Origin: Lachnospiraceae bacterium UBA6452 | Lineage (GTDB): Bacteria; Bacillota; Clostridia; Lachnospirales; Lachnospiraceae | Reading direction: 5' to 3' | DNA length: 17,901 nucleotides | Assembly (NCBI GenBank): GCA_002441865.1 | Contig: DJNY01000225.1 | Coordinates: forward strand, 1-17,901 | In this document: positions 8,990 to 14,907 of the stretch, piece by piece | Layout: each line of letters begins with the position of its first letter | Numbering within the stretch: the stretch's first letter is position 1 | Notes under the pieces: model-generated | Database searches by the model: none | What the model was told of the DNA's origin: nothing | Seen by the model: the letters and a program-made list of their open reading frames with translations, nothing else | Translations under genes and position numbers: made by a program

Positions 8990-9426
8990 ATCGTAAATTC
9001 CTCCTCCGGGAGCTGATCCAGATTCTGTTCCATCTGTTTCAGCCCATTTGTAATGGCTTCTTTTGTTTCCTCATCAATACCTGTCATCAGCGTATCCATA
9101 AAATGCTTTTGCAAAGCTCTCCCTTTTTCTATGACGGGAGCGGCTTTTTCTGTACAGAAAAGCAATGTTTTGCGCCGGTCGGAAGGGGCAGCCTCCCGGA
9201 TCAGATAGCCTTCGCTTACAAGCCTGTCTACGTTGACAGAGACAAGGTTTGCCTTGATCTTCCGAAATTCTACAATATCGCTGGCTGTCTGATATTCCGG
9301 ATTGTTAGCCAGAAACAACAGAATATCAAAGGCTGTCTGCGGCAGATGCAAGGTATGGCATAAAGGTTTGCAGGCAGCAGCATAAGCGGATGCAAACTTG
9401 TGCATAAAGGAAAGTCCTGCATTCAT
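8986..9426 (-). CDS. MarR-family transcriptional regulator
   Basis: This is a dimeric winged-helix repressor, 146 residues from the ATG at 9426. The recognition region is seen in TASDIVEFRKIKANLVSVNV followed by DRLVSEGYLIREAAPSDRRK, the typical MarR helix-turn-helix plus DxR wing, with a C-terminal dimerisation helix. A longer reading frame begins with TTG at 9477, but that codon lies inside the candidate operator, next to the probable transcription start, and has no ribosome binding site. AAAGGA about 11 nt before the ATG at 9426 supports the shorter start. The gene is first in a marR-tauE unit with 4-bp overlap. Two palindromes at its promoter suggest autorepression. Confidence 0.92.
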   Translation of the reverse strand: MNAGLSFMHKFASAYAAACKPLCHTLHLPQTAFDILLFLANNPEYQTASDIVEFRKIKANLVSVNVDRLVSEGYLIREAAPSDRRKTLLFCTEKAAPVIEKGRALQKHFMDTLMTGIDEETKEAITNGLKQMEQNLDQLPEEEFTI

Positions 9427-9457
9427 AAATAGATCAATCCTTTCTTTTTGTAATTTC

Positions 9458-9488
9458 TTCAAAAATGAATAGTTCAATTTTGAAGTAT
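9458..9488 (-). promoter_or_regulatory. Tandem MarR-type operator candidates
   Basis: Two similar 12-bp palindromes, TTCAAAAATGAA (9458-9469) and TTCAATTTTGAA (9473-9484), lie 15 bp apart, centre to centre. The second sits inside a longer imperfect palindrome (9469-9488), with ATA and TAT flanks. Both are at or just downstream of the predicted transcription start, where bound repressor would block the marR-tauE promoter. That MarR binds here is inference from position and symmetry. Confidence 0.6.
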
Positions 9489-9515
9489 ATTAACACGGAT
9501 GGGAAGATTTGTAAA
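9487..9515 (-). promoter_or_regulatory. marR-tauE promoter
   Basis: On the minus strand, TTTACA (9515-9510) and TAATAT (9492-9487) are separated by 17 bp. The predicted start is near 9480, inside the operator palindrome at 9473-9484. The leader to the MarR ATG is about 55 nt. Confidence 0.6.
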
Positions 9516-9549
9516 GGAAAAAACAGAGATAGGAAAATGCAGAAAACGA

Positions 9550-9578
9550 TTGACAGTGCTGGTGCTATGCTGTATATA
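9550..9578 (+). promoter_or_regulatory. Promoter of the YtrA-type ABC operon
   Basis: TTGACA (9550-9555, full consensus) and TATATA (9573-9578, 5 of 6) have ideal 17-bp spacing. The predicted start is near 9585. It is divergent from the marR promoter, with 34 bp between the two -35 elements. Confidence 0.75.
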
Positions 9579-9602
9579 TAGATATATACAGATGATATAC
9601 AG
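9570..9602 (+). promoter_or_regulatory. 22-bp perfect palindrome, candidate YtrA operator
   Basis: CTGTATATAT (9570-9579) and ATATATACAG (9582-9591) are exact inverted copies around AG. The palindrome covers the -10 element and the predicted start of the ABC operon promoter. A further half-site, ATATACAG, recurs 11 bp downstream at 9595-9602, about one helical turn away. GntR proteins of the YtrA group bind AT-rich palindromes and repress their own operons, and the YtrA-type gene in this operon is the obvious candidate ligand. Confidence 0.7.
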
Positions 9603-9643
9603 ATATAAACGGATCCAATGATAAAACAGGGAGGAATGGAGCG

Positions 9644-10477
9644 ATGCTGGAGCTGGATCAGGTTTCAAAGCGGTTAGGGAGCTTTCAGCTCCGCAATATT
9701 ACAATACAGATTCCGACAGGGTATTTATGTGGTCTCGCCGGAGAGAACGGAGCGGGAAAGACCTCGCTTCTGCATGTGTTTCTTGGGTTATACCGGCCGG
9801 ATAGCGGAGCTGTCAGAATAGATGGACAAATGTATGAGGAGAAGGAAAACGAAATACGACAGCAGACAGGTATCGTTCTGGCAGAAGATCTGATGCATCT
9901 GGCTTTTTCCCTTTTGCAGAACGGACGATATTATGGAAGTTTTTACAAGGGATACGAGGAAGCCTGTTATGTGGAAAAACTGATGCAGTATCATCTGGAT
10001 CCGCGAGAAAAATTCGGACACCTTTCCAAGGGGCAGAAGTTGAAATGTCAGTTTGCATTTGCACAGGCATGTCATCCGGCTTATCTTTTTCTGGATGAAC
10101 CTGTGGCTAACTTTGATCCGACATTTAAAAAGCAGTTCTTTTCGGATATCCGCGCATTTATCGGCGATGGAGAACGGACAGTTGTGTTATCGACACATGA
10201 GACGGAGGATCTGGACAGACTGGCAGACTATCTCATTTTTATGAAAGAAGGGGAGGCAGTCATTGCATCGGATATGGAGCAGTTTCGCGCTTCGTATCGT
10301 ATTGTATCGGGAGAAAGCTATAAGATCAGGCTGCTCAGACCGGATGCAATTGTGAAGCTGGAAAAGCGTGAATTTGGTGCGAGAGCACTTGTCAGACACA
10401 GCAGACTGCTTTCTTACGATAAATCTCTTCAGGTTGCATATCCGACCATTGCGGATTTCATGTATTTTATGAGTTGA
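9644..10477 (+). CDS. ABC transporter ATP-binding protein (YtrB-like)
   Basis: This 277-residue ATPase would energise a membrane partner. It has Walker A GENGAGKT (33-40), a signature loop reading LSKGQ (127-131) in place of LSGGQ, Walker B YLFLDEP (147-153) with catalytic Glu152, and switch His185 in STHE. The usual Q-loop glutamine appears to be Glu81 (IVLAED), a substitution shared with the second ATPase of this operon. A C-terminal extension of about 75 residues follows the nucleotide-binding domain. AGGGAGG (9628-9634) lies 9 nt before the ATG. It is the first gene of the operon, 12 nt before its probable permease. YtrB-type systems respond to cell-wall-active compounds in Bacillus; whether this one does is inference. 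Confidence 0.92.
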   Translation: MLELDQVSKRLGSFQLRNITIQIPTGYLCGLAGENGAGKTSLLHVFLGLYRPDSGAVRIDGQMYEEKENEIRQQTGIVLAEDLMHLAFSLLQNGRYYGSFYKGYEEACYVEKLMQYHLDPREKFGHLSKGQKLKCQFAFAQACHPAYLFLDEPVANFDPTFKKQFFSDIRAFIGDGERTVVLSTHETEDLDRLADYLIFMKEGEAVIASDMEQFRASYRIVSGESYKIRLLRPDAIVKLEKREFGARALVRHSRLLSYDKSLQVAYPTIADFMYFMS

Positions 10478-10489
10478 GAGGAAACAGAT

Positions 10490-11179
10490 ATGAAAGATAA
10501 AAACAGAAGTCTGATAAAAGAGTATTTCATGAAATGGAATTTGCATGACATAAAAAACGTCTGTCAGGTAAACGGATTTCCCGCCTTTTTTGGTATTTTT
10601 ATGCTGTTTGGGCTGCTTTCAGGCGGGATATCGAGGGCGGATGATGCGATATTCGTCAATGATCTTCTGACAGAACTGGCAGTCCTGGTGCCAGTCTGTA
10701 TTGTGTGGCTTTCCATCTGCCTGCATCCGGTGAAACGGGAAAAAATGTTTTATCTGTGCCCAATGGATCAGGAAACTAGACAGAGGCGGATATGGCAGGC
10801 ATATCTGTGTGCGGGACTGATTCATTTGGTCATTTTACTGACCGGTCTTATCATTCTGGCAGTTCTCAGCGGATTTGAATGGCGCGCATTTTTACTTTTG
10901 TTTTGTAATGATCTGCTTTTCAGTTTTGTGATGCGGGCAGATGAGAAAGAAGACGGATATGGCTACAGCCTTCTCTTTGTGCTTTTTGTTTCCGTCAATC
11001 TGCTGACTACGTTACTGTGTCTGCCGTTTGTGACCGGTGCAGAGCATTCCGGCATATTGCTGAATCTGCTTCTGATCGCAGCAATGGCCGTGGAACTGCC
11101 CTTGTTTTGGAAAATGCTGCAGAAGATCCGAAAGAAAATACAAAATGCAGGCATGTATGAGGAGGCTGTTGTAAAGTGA
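10490..11179 (+). CDS. ABC transporter membrane subunit (probable)
   Basis: The 229-residue hydrophobic protein has about six membrane segments (near 30-47, 62-80, 105-126, 130-147, 157-178 and 187-206). Between segments 2 and 3 lies a cytoplasmic YLCPMDQETRQRRI stretch. This resembles the proline-arginine coupling element found between helices 2 and 3 of ABC-2 type permeases. No sequence family is recognisable beyond this. AGAGG lies about 8 nt before the ATG, and the stop codon overlaps the GTG start of the next gene by 4 bp (GTGA). Location between an ATPase and a YtrA-type regulator supports a permease role. Confidence 0.75.
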   Translation: MKDKNRSLIKEYFMKWNLHDIKNVCQVNGFPAFFGIFMLFGLLSGGISRADDAIFVNDLLTELAVLVPVCIVWLSICLHPVKREKMFYLCPMDQETRQRRIWQAYLCAGLIHLVILLTGLIILAVLSGFEWRAFLLLFCNDLLFSFVMRADEKEDGYGYSLLFVLFVSVNLLTTLLCLPFVTGAEHSGILLNLLLIAAMAVELPLFWKMLQKIRKKIQNAGMYEEAVVK

Positions 11180-11550
11180 AAATAACGATATTACCGCAGG
11201 GAACAATGGCGATTTATGAACAGATCGTAAACCAGTTGAAAAATGCGATCGTTACAGGGGAGCTTACGCCGGGAGAAGCACTTCCGTCTATCCGTATGCT
11301 GGCAGCAGATCTTTCCGTGAGTGTGATCACGACAAAACGGGCTTATGAGGAACTGGAAAAGGAAGGACTGATCCGTTCTGTGGCCGGAAAAGGGTTTTAT
11401 GTCTGTGAATCCAATAAAGATTATCTGAAAGAAAAGCAGCTTATGATGCTGGAAAAAAGACTGGCGGAGCTTATCTCGGATGCCAGACAGGCAGGCATGT
11501 CCTGTAAGGATTTTGTGGATATGGCAGTTGTTTTGTACGAAGAAAAGTAG
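11176..11550 (+). CDS. GntR-family regulator, YtrA subfamily
   Basis: This is a 124-residue repressor-type protein. The winged helix (about 11-78) has the family pattern IYEQIVNQLKNAIVTGEL, PGEALPSIRMLAADLSVS and TTKRAYEELEKEGLI, ending in GKGFYV. The C-terminal part is a short helical region of about 45 residues, as in YtrA rather than the larger FadR or HutC groups. The start is GTG, supported by GAGGAGG (11159-11165) 10 nt upstream, and overlaps the permease stop by 4 bp. YtrA-type regulators usually lead their operon; here it sits third, between two ATPase/permease pairs. The palindrome at 9570-9591 is the likely target. Confidence 0.93.
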   Translation: MKITILPQGTMAIYEQIVNQLKNAIVTGELTPGEALPSIRMLAADLSVSVITTKRAYEELEKEGLIRSVAGKGFYVCESNKDYLKEKQLMMLEKRLAELISDARQAGMSCKDFVDMAVVLYEEK

Positions 11551-11556
11551 GTGCGT

Positions 11557-12237
11557 ATGGAAGAGACAATTTTACAACTGGTACATGTAACCGGTAAAAA
11601 ACAAAGAAATGGATTTCAGATCACGGATGTAACGATGCAGCTTAAGGAAGGCTACATCTATGCAATAGCAGGTGAGAACGGAGCGGGAAAAACAACGCTG
11701 CTTGAACTGATCGGAAGAGAGAACAGCCGATATACGGGAAACATGATTTTCGATGGGATGGATCTTGGGAAAGAGCATGCAAAGGCGATGGAAAGAATGG
11801 GGATCATATCAGAGAACTGCCTGTTTTTCGAGGACAGAAGCGGAAAAGAAAATGCCGATATTCTGGGGGATTTTTATGAGAACTATGAAAAAGAACGGTT
11901 TCTCTCCTATTGCAAACGCCTTCAGGTGCCACTTCATACACCGTATAAAAATATGTCGCGCGGGGAAAAGATCAAGTGGCAGATCTGTTTTGCAGTTGCC
12001 CGTCATTGCAGACTGTATATGCTGGATGAGGCAACAGCCGGAATGGATCCGGTGTTCCGCAAAATTTTTTTTGATCTGCTGCATGAGATCATGGCACAGA
12101 CAAGGGCGTGCATTTTGCTGACAGATCATAACCTGCACGAGATCAGCAGGCAGACAGATTATATGGCATATATGGAGCACGGAGAGCTCAGCGGCTGGAA
12201 AGAAAGTATGGAGGTGGATGCGGATGCTTGGATATGA
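11557..12237 (+). CDS. Second ABC transporter ATP-binding protein
   Basis: This 226-residue ATPase has Walker A GENGAGKT (39-46), a degenerate signature loop MSRGE (133-137), Walker B RLYMLDE (152-158) with Glu158, and His191 in LTDHN. As in the first ATPase, a glutamate (ISEN, Glu86) stands at the Q-loop position. It lacks the C-terminal extension of the first ATPase. A GTG at 11551 directly after the ytrA stop would add two residues; the ATG at 11557 is preferred because TAGG lies 5 nt upstream. It overlaps the next gene by 14 bp. The two ATPases could form a heterodimer or serve two separate permeases. Confidence 0.9.
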   Translation: MEETILQLVHVTGKKQRNGFQITDVTMQLKEGYIYAIAGENGAGKTTLLELIGRENSRYTGNMIFDGMDLGKEHAKAMERMGIISENCLFFEDRSGKENADILGDFYENYEKERFLSYCKRLQVPLHTPYKNMSRGEKIKWQICFAVARHCRLYMLDEATAGMDPVFRKIFFDLLHEIMAQTRACILLTDHNLHEISRQTDYMAYMEHGELSGWKESMEVDADAWI

Positions 12238-12739
12238 CAGAATACAGCAGGAAAAATTAGAAAAACTATATGAAAAAGAAAAGATCTGGTATCCGGAGCA
12301 TGTGCTGCATACTTTTCTGATGTGGCTGCTGATCGGTATTTCCATGATCATTTTACTGTTCCCTTATCAGGCGTATGCACATGACCGCAGCTTTTATCCT
12401 GCTCTTTTTGGCATGTATGCATTATACAACTGGGGGATTCAGATTTATGCCGGAAAATACAGCATTGTGCGGCAAAATGGCGCAACGCATCTGATGGATG
12501 AACTGCTTTGTTATGTGCCTGTCAGCAGACGGCAGATCGTTCTTTACAGAATAAAAAAAGTGCAAACCCTGGTAATACGGCTTGCACTTTTCAATATACT
12601 GGTAAAATGTATCTTATCCTGTGTGATTTACCACAGTATTTCTGTTTTTGATATCATATTGCCGGTTCTGTTTCTGTTGTTTGTACCACTTTTGCTTCTT
12701 ATGCTTCCTTTTCTTCGTGATACTCTTTTTCGGTATTGA
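12224..12739 (+). CDS. ABC permease-like membrane protein, probably C-terminally shortened
   Basis: The 171-residue protein has a charged start and about four membrane segments (near 27-45, 58-74, 112-131 and 138-165). It carries [15 protein letters not shown] before the third helix, matching in position the YLCPMDQETRQRRI of the operon's other permease. That protein has about four helices after this element and this one has only two. The ending LRDTLFRY is encoded by sequence antisense to the last codons of the convergent flavoprotein gene. The ATG at 12224 has GGAGGT (12210-12215) 8 nt upstream; the ATG at 12218 is too close to it. Truncation is inference; it may also be a naturally short subunit. 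Confidence 0.7.
   Translation: MLGYDRIQQEKLEKLYEKEKIWYPEHVLHTFLMWLLIGISMIILLFPYQAYAHDRSFYPALFGMYALYNWGIQIYAGKYSIVRQNGATHLMDELLCYVPVSRRQIVLYRIKKVQTLVIRLALFNILVKCILSCVIYHSISVFDIILPVLFLLFVPLLLLMLPFLRDTLFRY
12553..12591 (-). terminator. Intrinsic terminator of the flavoprotein gene, inside the convergent permease gene
   Basis: On the minus strand, AAAAGTGCAA (12591-12582) pairs perfectly with TTGCACTTTT (12565-12556) across a 16-nt loop, and the T-run continues to seven T (12559-12553). It lies about 108 nt past the flavoprotein stop codon. On the plus strand the stem is followed by C after four T, so termination would be weaker for the permease transcript. Confidence 0.6.
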
Positions 12740-14282
12740 CATTCCAGATGGCTGTCTTATCGGTAGAGCCTGCCTTGATGGCATTTACGGCTTCGATCGC
12801 TGTCAACATGGAGTGATCCATGTTGTTGTAGCGGTGCTGTCCGTTACGGCCTAAGCAGAACAGATTGTCAAAGGAGGAGAGGTAGCTTTCTACCTGATCA
12901 AACTCCTTGTAGGTGCCAAAGTAAGCAGGATATGCTTTCTTGACACGGATATGTGTGGCATCCAGCACATCTTCCTCTTTTACAATATCGATCTTGACAA
13001 GTTCGCTGATCGCAAACTTGATGAAATCCTCGGAGGACATATTCCACATATCATCGCCCTCACTGCAGAAGTATTCCAGTCCCATCCAGACAGTGTCCTC
13101 ATTATGTGCCGGCATATAAGGCGACCAGTTATTGAAGATCTGTAATCTGCCGATGCGGACGTCTCTTTCCTGAATGTAGATCCAGCAGTCGGGAACAATG
13201 TGATTGACTGTTTTCATTTTTGTCAGATTTTTGATCAGCAGTTTGTTGACCAGAAGTCCTACTGTGATGAAATCGCGGTAAGGAAGCTCTTTTGCGATGT
13301 CATGTACTTTGGCAGGAACGGTATCGCCCATGGAAAGTACCAGATCCTTGACTGGCATGGTAGAGAAGTAGTAATCGCCGGTATAGGTCGTCTGTTCGCC
13401 TGTCAGCTTTTCTTCTGCGCTGCCACCGTTCGTTACCCTGGTGCAGGTAATGCCGCTGATCTGTCCGTTTTCTGTCAGGACAGCAGTTGCTTTCTGCCCA
13501 AAATAAATTTCGCCGCCCATTTTTTCAATTTCAGATGCCATCTTTTCCCAAAGCTGGCCGGGACCTTTTTTCGGATACATGAACTGCTCGATCAGAGAGG
13601 TCGAGTCTGTTTTGTAATTCGGATTAAACAGATGACGCAGGAAATCTGCGATCACCTTGCCAAGCGATAATTCCTTGACGCGCTGTGCGCCCCAGTCCGG
13701 TGCGATCTGACTCGGATGGACGCCCCAGAGCTTTTCGGTATAATCTTCAAAAAACATGCTGTAGAGCGGTCTGCCGAAACGGTTGATATAGAAATCTTCC
13801 AGAGAGTTTTCTTTGCGTTTGACAATGCAGGAATACAGATAGCCGAAACCTGCTTTTACGGTACGGGCAAATCCCATGTTGATAAAGGTCTCCGGTTTCA
13901 TGGAGATCGGATAATCAAAGAACTTGCGCAGGAAGAAAATACGGCTGACACGGGTACGGATCAGGGATACTTCGTCCGTCTGTTCCGGGTCGGGACCGCC
14001 CTCTGCAAGCGGCTTTTCTCTGCCGAGCATCAGGTCATCCTTTGCCGGAGCACCCTGCAGAGGCATGAGCTCTTTCCAGATGTCATTGACCTGTTCGTTT
14101 TTGGAGAAGAATCTGTGACCGCCCAGATCCATACGGTTTCCTTTATATTCGGCAGTACGGGAAATACCGCCGATAAATTCACTTTCTTCTATAATAATGG
14201 GATGGATATCCGTCTCTTTTAATAATTGATAGGCAGCAGTCAGTCCGGCAGGACCGGCGCCGATAATAATTGCTTTTTTCAT
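12699..14282 (-). CDS. FAD-dependent oxidoreductase, UDP-galactopyranose mutase / protoporphyrinogen-oxidase-like
   Basis: This 527-residue flavoprotein opens with the dinucleotide-binding fold: [20 protein letters not shown] with GxGxxG at residues 8-13, and acidic residues 32-33 ending the second strand. LGGHRFFSK (53-61) and the C-terminal [19 protein letters not shown] (475-493), where FAD is closed in, are characteristic of amine-oxidase-type enzymes linked to surface polysaccharides. This group is related to UDP-galactopyranose mutase but longer (mutases are about 370-400 residues), so the mutase reaction should not be assumed. GGAAAGG lies 5 nt before the ATG. It is transcribed alone from the promoter at 14314-14342. 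Its last 41 bp overlap the convergent permease gene. It looks full-length. Confidence 0.85.
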   Translation of the reverse strand: MKKAIIIGAGPAGLTAAYQLLKETDIHPIIIEESEFIGGISRTAEYKGNRMDLGGHRFFSKNEQVNDIWKELMPLQGAPAKDDLMLGREKPLAEGGPDPEQTDEVSLIRTRVSRIFFLRKFFDYPISMKPETFINMGFARTVKAGFGYLYSCIVKRKENSLEDFYINRFGRPLYSMFFEDYTEKLWGVHPSQIAPDWGAQRVKELSLGKVIADFLRHLFNPNYKTDSTSLIEQFMYPKKGPGQLWEKMASEIEKMGGEIYFGQKATAVLTENGQISGITCTRVTNGGSAEEKLTGEQTTYTGDYYFSTMPVKDLVLSMGDTVPAKVHDIAKELPYRDFITVGLLVNKLLIKNLTKMKTVNHIVPDCWIYIQERDVRIGRLQIFNNWSPYMPAHNEDTVWMGLEYFCSEGDDMWNMSSEDFIKFAISELVKIDIVKEEDVLDATHIRVKKAYPAYFGTYKEFDQVESYLSSFDNLFCLGRNGQHRYNNMDHSMLTAIEAVNAIKAGSTDKTAIWNVNTEKEYHEEKEA

Positions 14283-14313
14283 AAATACCTTTCCTTATCA
14301 TGATACTCTTTTT

Positions 14314-14342
14314 ATGATACTCAAATTTGCGCATAAGGTCAA
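14314..14342 (-). promoter_or_regulatory. Promoter of the flavoprotein gene
   Basis: On the minus strand, TTGACC (14342-14337) and TATCAT (14319-14314) are separated by 17 bp; each matches consensus at 5 of 6. The predicted start is near 14307, giving a leader of about 25 nt. GAGTATCAT occurs twice, at 14322-14314 over the -10 and at 14308-14300 over the start, 14 bp apart, which could be tandem half-sites for a regulator. Confidence 0.65.
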
Positions 14343-14419
14343 TGGTTAAAGATGCAAACTAGGTGTATCAATACTATCTGATCATATTTATTTGTTTTGA
14401 CAAACAGATTAATAATTTT

Positions 14420-14448
14420 TTGACACAAATTAGATATCATGATATTAT
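14420..14448 (+). promoter_or_regulatory. Strong promoter of the putative antitoxin RNA
   Basis: TTGACA (14420-14425) and TATTAT (14443-14448) are separated by 17 bp, with 11 of 12 consensus positions matched. No plus-strand protein gene follows; a short transcript to the terminator at 14503-14545 is the only evident product. Confidence 0.75.
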
Positions 14449-14454
14449 ATACAC

Positions 14455-14546
14455 ATAAAAGGTGCTACCGATAGACGGTTAGCCCAGTATATGAATTGAT
14501 TAAAATAATCGTCTCAGTTTACCAGACCGGGGGCGATTATTTTTTG
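14455..14546 (+). ncRNA. Putative type I antitoxin RNA, about 90 nt
   Basis: The boundaries are inferred from the promoter and the intrinsic terminator. The 5' part folds as a hairpin: GCTACCG (14464-14470) with CGGTTAGC (14476-14483), with one bulged T, around ATAGA. A linker leads to the terminator stem 14503-14511/14534-14542. The only ATG, at 14491, meets a stop two codons later, so it is non-coding. The RNA is convergent with the 31-residue toxin-like gene. It shares its terminator region with the toxin mRNA, and its 5' hairpin resembles the start of that mRNA. Its role as antitoxin is inference from this architecture. Confidence 0.6.
14503..14545. terminator. Bidirectional terminator shared by convergent small transcripts
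   Basis: AAATAATCG (14503-14511) and CGATTATTT (14534-14542) form a perfect 9-bp stem. On the plus strand it runs into T to 14545. On the minus strand the same stem ends in TTTTAAT. The loop holds a smaller GTCT/AGAC pairing (14511-14514/14524-14527). The toxin stop codon (14539-14537) lies inside the stem. Confidence 0.7.
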
Positions 14547-14632
14547 TGTGATTTATTACCGAGTGTATATCCAAGTTCAAAACAGGTTAAGCCAAAGCCT
14601 AATACTGCAATGAGACCTTCAAGAGTCAACAT
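14537..14632 (-). CDS. 31-residue hydrophobic peptide, putative type I toxin
   Basis: The peptide begins MLTLEGLIAVLGFGLTCFEL and ends GYTLGNKSHKK: one hydrophobic helix followed by a basic, polar tail. This is the layout of small membrane toxins and 'holin-like toxin' peptides of Firmicutes (TxpA, BsrG and Fst groups). AAGGAGG (14646-14640) sits 7 nt before the ATG, an ideal site for so short a frame. An in-frame ATG at 14659 would add nine residues, but it has no ribosome binding site and would translate through the Shine-Dalgarno sequence, so it is rejected. The frame ends within the shared terminator. In the leader, CCCTCT (14686-14681 on the minus strand, in the 3' arm of a CAGAGGG/CCCTCTG hairpin) can also pair with the GGAGGG of the ribosome binding site, which could hide it. 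Toxicity is inferred, not shown. Confidence 0.75.
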   Translation of the reverse strand: MLTLEGLIAVLGFGLTCFELGYTLGNKSHKK

Positions 14633-14732
14633 TGGCAGCCCTCCTTTATAAGATTTCATACAAGATGATTTCTATGTAATCAGAGGGTCACAGTCCCTCT
14701 GCTGAAGGACTAACCGCCTACCGAATAGGGTA

Positions 14733-14770
14733 GCACCTATATTAGGATAACAAGGAAATAATATAGGTGC
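14733..14770. repeat. Perfect 12-bp inverted repeat over the toxin promoter
   Basis: GCACCTATATTA (14733-14744) and TAATATAGGTGC (14759-14770) are exact inverse copies around 14 bp. The left arm covers the predicted toxin start and abuts its -10; the right arm overlaps its -35. It may be an operator or cruciform. A smaller repeat, AATATTT/AAATATT (14771-14777/14782-14788), follows directly. Confidence 0.7.
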
Positions 14771-14772
14771 AA
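14744..14772 (-). promoter_or_regulatory. Candidate toxin mRNA promoter
   Basis: On the minus strand, TTGCAC (14772-14767) and TATCCT (14749-14744) are 17 bp apart, each matching consensus at 4 of 6. The start would be near 14737, at the beginning of the GGTGCTACC module, giving an mRNA of about 230 nt with a 105-nt leader. It is weaker than the antitoxin promoter, as is common in type I systems. Confidence 0.45.
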
Positions 14773-14839
14773 TATTTTATGAAATATTTAGAAATACAAA
14801 TTTTTATTAGAAGCAAAGATAAGACATGATTTGATGCAA

Positions 14840-14868
14840 TTGAATCTCTTCTACGTCTACAATAAAAT
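14840..14868 (+). promoter_or_regulatory. Candidate promoter of the deacetylase gene
   Basis: TTGAAT (14840-14845) and TAAAAT (14863-14868) are separated by 17 bp, with 9 of 12 consensus positions. The predicted start is near 14875, giving a leader of about 33 nt. No obvious SigE/SigG-type sporulation promoter was recognised. Confidence 0.45.
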
Positions 14869-14907
14869 AATGCGGCATATGATTTACAAAAAGCAGTGGT
14901 AGCGGCT

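Larger units (their letters stand above)
14460..14738. repeat. Inverted terminal modules flanking the toxin/antitoxin unit
   Basis: AGGTGCTACC at 14460-14469 recurs exactly in inverse orientation at 14738-14729. A second block also matches: GATAGACGGTTAGCCC (14470-14485) against the inverse of 14722-14707, at 13 of 16 positions. The right copy has about eight extra bases between the blocks. The inverted modules are therefore the 5' ends of both converging transcripts. They may be RNA interaction elements, the ends of a small mobile cassette, or a gene-conversion product. No clear target-site duplication is visible outside them. Confidence 0.65.

Noticed and set aside
9427..9477. A 17-residue N-terminal extension of the MarR protein from the TTG at 9477.
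   Set aside because: The TTG lies in the operator palindrome, within a few bases of the predicted transcription start, and has no ribosome binding site. The ATG at 9426 has AAAGGA upstream.
12718..14313. A 13-bp direct repeat, TGATACTCTTTTT, at 12718-12730 (end of the flavoprotein gene) and 14301-14313 (its leader), bracketing the gene like a duplication.
   Set aside because: In a window of this size a few 13-bp matches are expected by chance, the bases beyond differ, and one copy is coding. It is not enough to claim insertion of the gene.
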